The notes under the pieces are model-generated. The model saw only the letters and a list, made by a program, of their open reading frames with translations, did not search any database and was not told the origin of the DNA. A DNA stretch of 64,000 nt from Altererythrobacter sp. BO-6. Lineage in GTDB: Bacteria; Pseudomonadota; Alphaproteobacteria; Sphingomonadales; Sphingomonadaceae. Below, in pieces: positions 63,997 through 64,000 of the stretch. The first letter of the stretch is position 1; each line of letters begins with the position of its first letter. The stretch lies in assembly GCF_011047315.1 (NCBI RefSeq), contig NZ_CP049259.1:2971716-3035715 (forward strand). The letters are read 5' to 3'. The position numbers and the translations under genes are program-made.

Positions 63997-64000
63997 GCGC

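Overview
The window is chromosomal DNA from a GC-rich alphaproteobacterium. The best guess is order Sphingomonadales, family Erythrobacteraceae or a close relative. This rests on several things seen together: the trpF-trpB-trpA-accD-folC order, the aroA-cmk-rpsA block, a split F0 operon with a b' subunit (atpI-B-E-F'-F), a FYDLN zinc-ribbon protein, a SapC protein, Ala/Glu-rich tails on ribosomal proteins S16 and L9, and short palindromic repeats. The placement is an inference; no 16S gene is present. I see no prophage, IS transposase or CRISPR array. Gene density is high, with no non-coding stretch clearly above 300 bp.

Layout. 1-6039: the start of a sapC gene running off the left edge, an FAD-linked 2-hydroxyacid dehydrogenase, an exported orphan, a DEAD-box helicase and a class C serine hydrolase. 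6104-9777: uvrD/pcrA, rsmD, a 23S pseudouridine synthase. 9795-12755: a Rieske oxygenase and an AmpG-like permease. 12756-19082: one long minus-strand operon, lapA-pyrF-VOC-trpF-trpB-small membrane protein-trpA-accD-folC. 19135-21200: purB and radC. 21272-25165: ydbH-ynbE-ydbL, an envelope lipid-transport bridge. 25313-27846: the F0 sector of ATP synthase. 27981-31509: a PepSY-like protein, quinone oxidoreductase, gloB, and a TetR/DUF6640 divergent pair with twin operators. 31583-36223: rpsA-cmk-lipoprotein-aroA. 36345-37143: FYDLN protein, tRNA-Ala and an unassigned structured-RNA candidate. 37189-40939: ffh-rpsP-rimM-trmD-rplS. 41061-45831: S9 peptidase, alpha/beta hydrolase, asd, lipoprotein. 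45847-48942: an EmrB-EmrA-MarR efflux operon with its palindromic operator. 49022-57761: DsbA-like isomerase, hydrolase, M2 metallopeptidase, lipoprotein, YncE-like propeller, rimB-like protease, rimK, exported protein, amn. 57881-63996: serine hydrolase, rplI-rpsR-rpsF, DUF808 protein, GST and an acyl-CoA synthetase.

The most notable observations are these. (1) trmD is interrupted by a 130-bp palindromic element; removing it exactly restores a normal TrmD frame. The element's own arm symmetry places one surplus base in a C6 run. (2) Three other genes (uvrD start, YncE-like propeller, DUF808/YedI) also carry one-base frameshifts, all in or next to short C or G runs, so sequence error must be excluded before calling any of them pseudogenes. 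(3) A 69-residue two-helix membrane protein of lower GC is translationally wedged between trpB and trpA. (4) A rod-like RNA with a T5 tail lies between tRNA-Ala and ffh and does not carry the usual SRP RNA core. (5) A RimB-like protease, RimK and their S6 substrate gene lie within about 6 kb.
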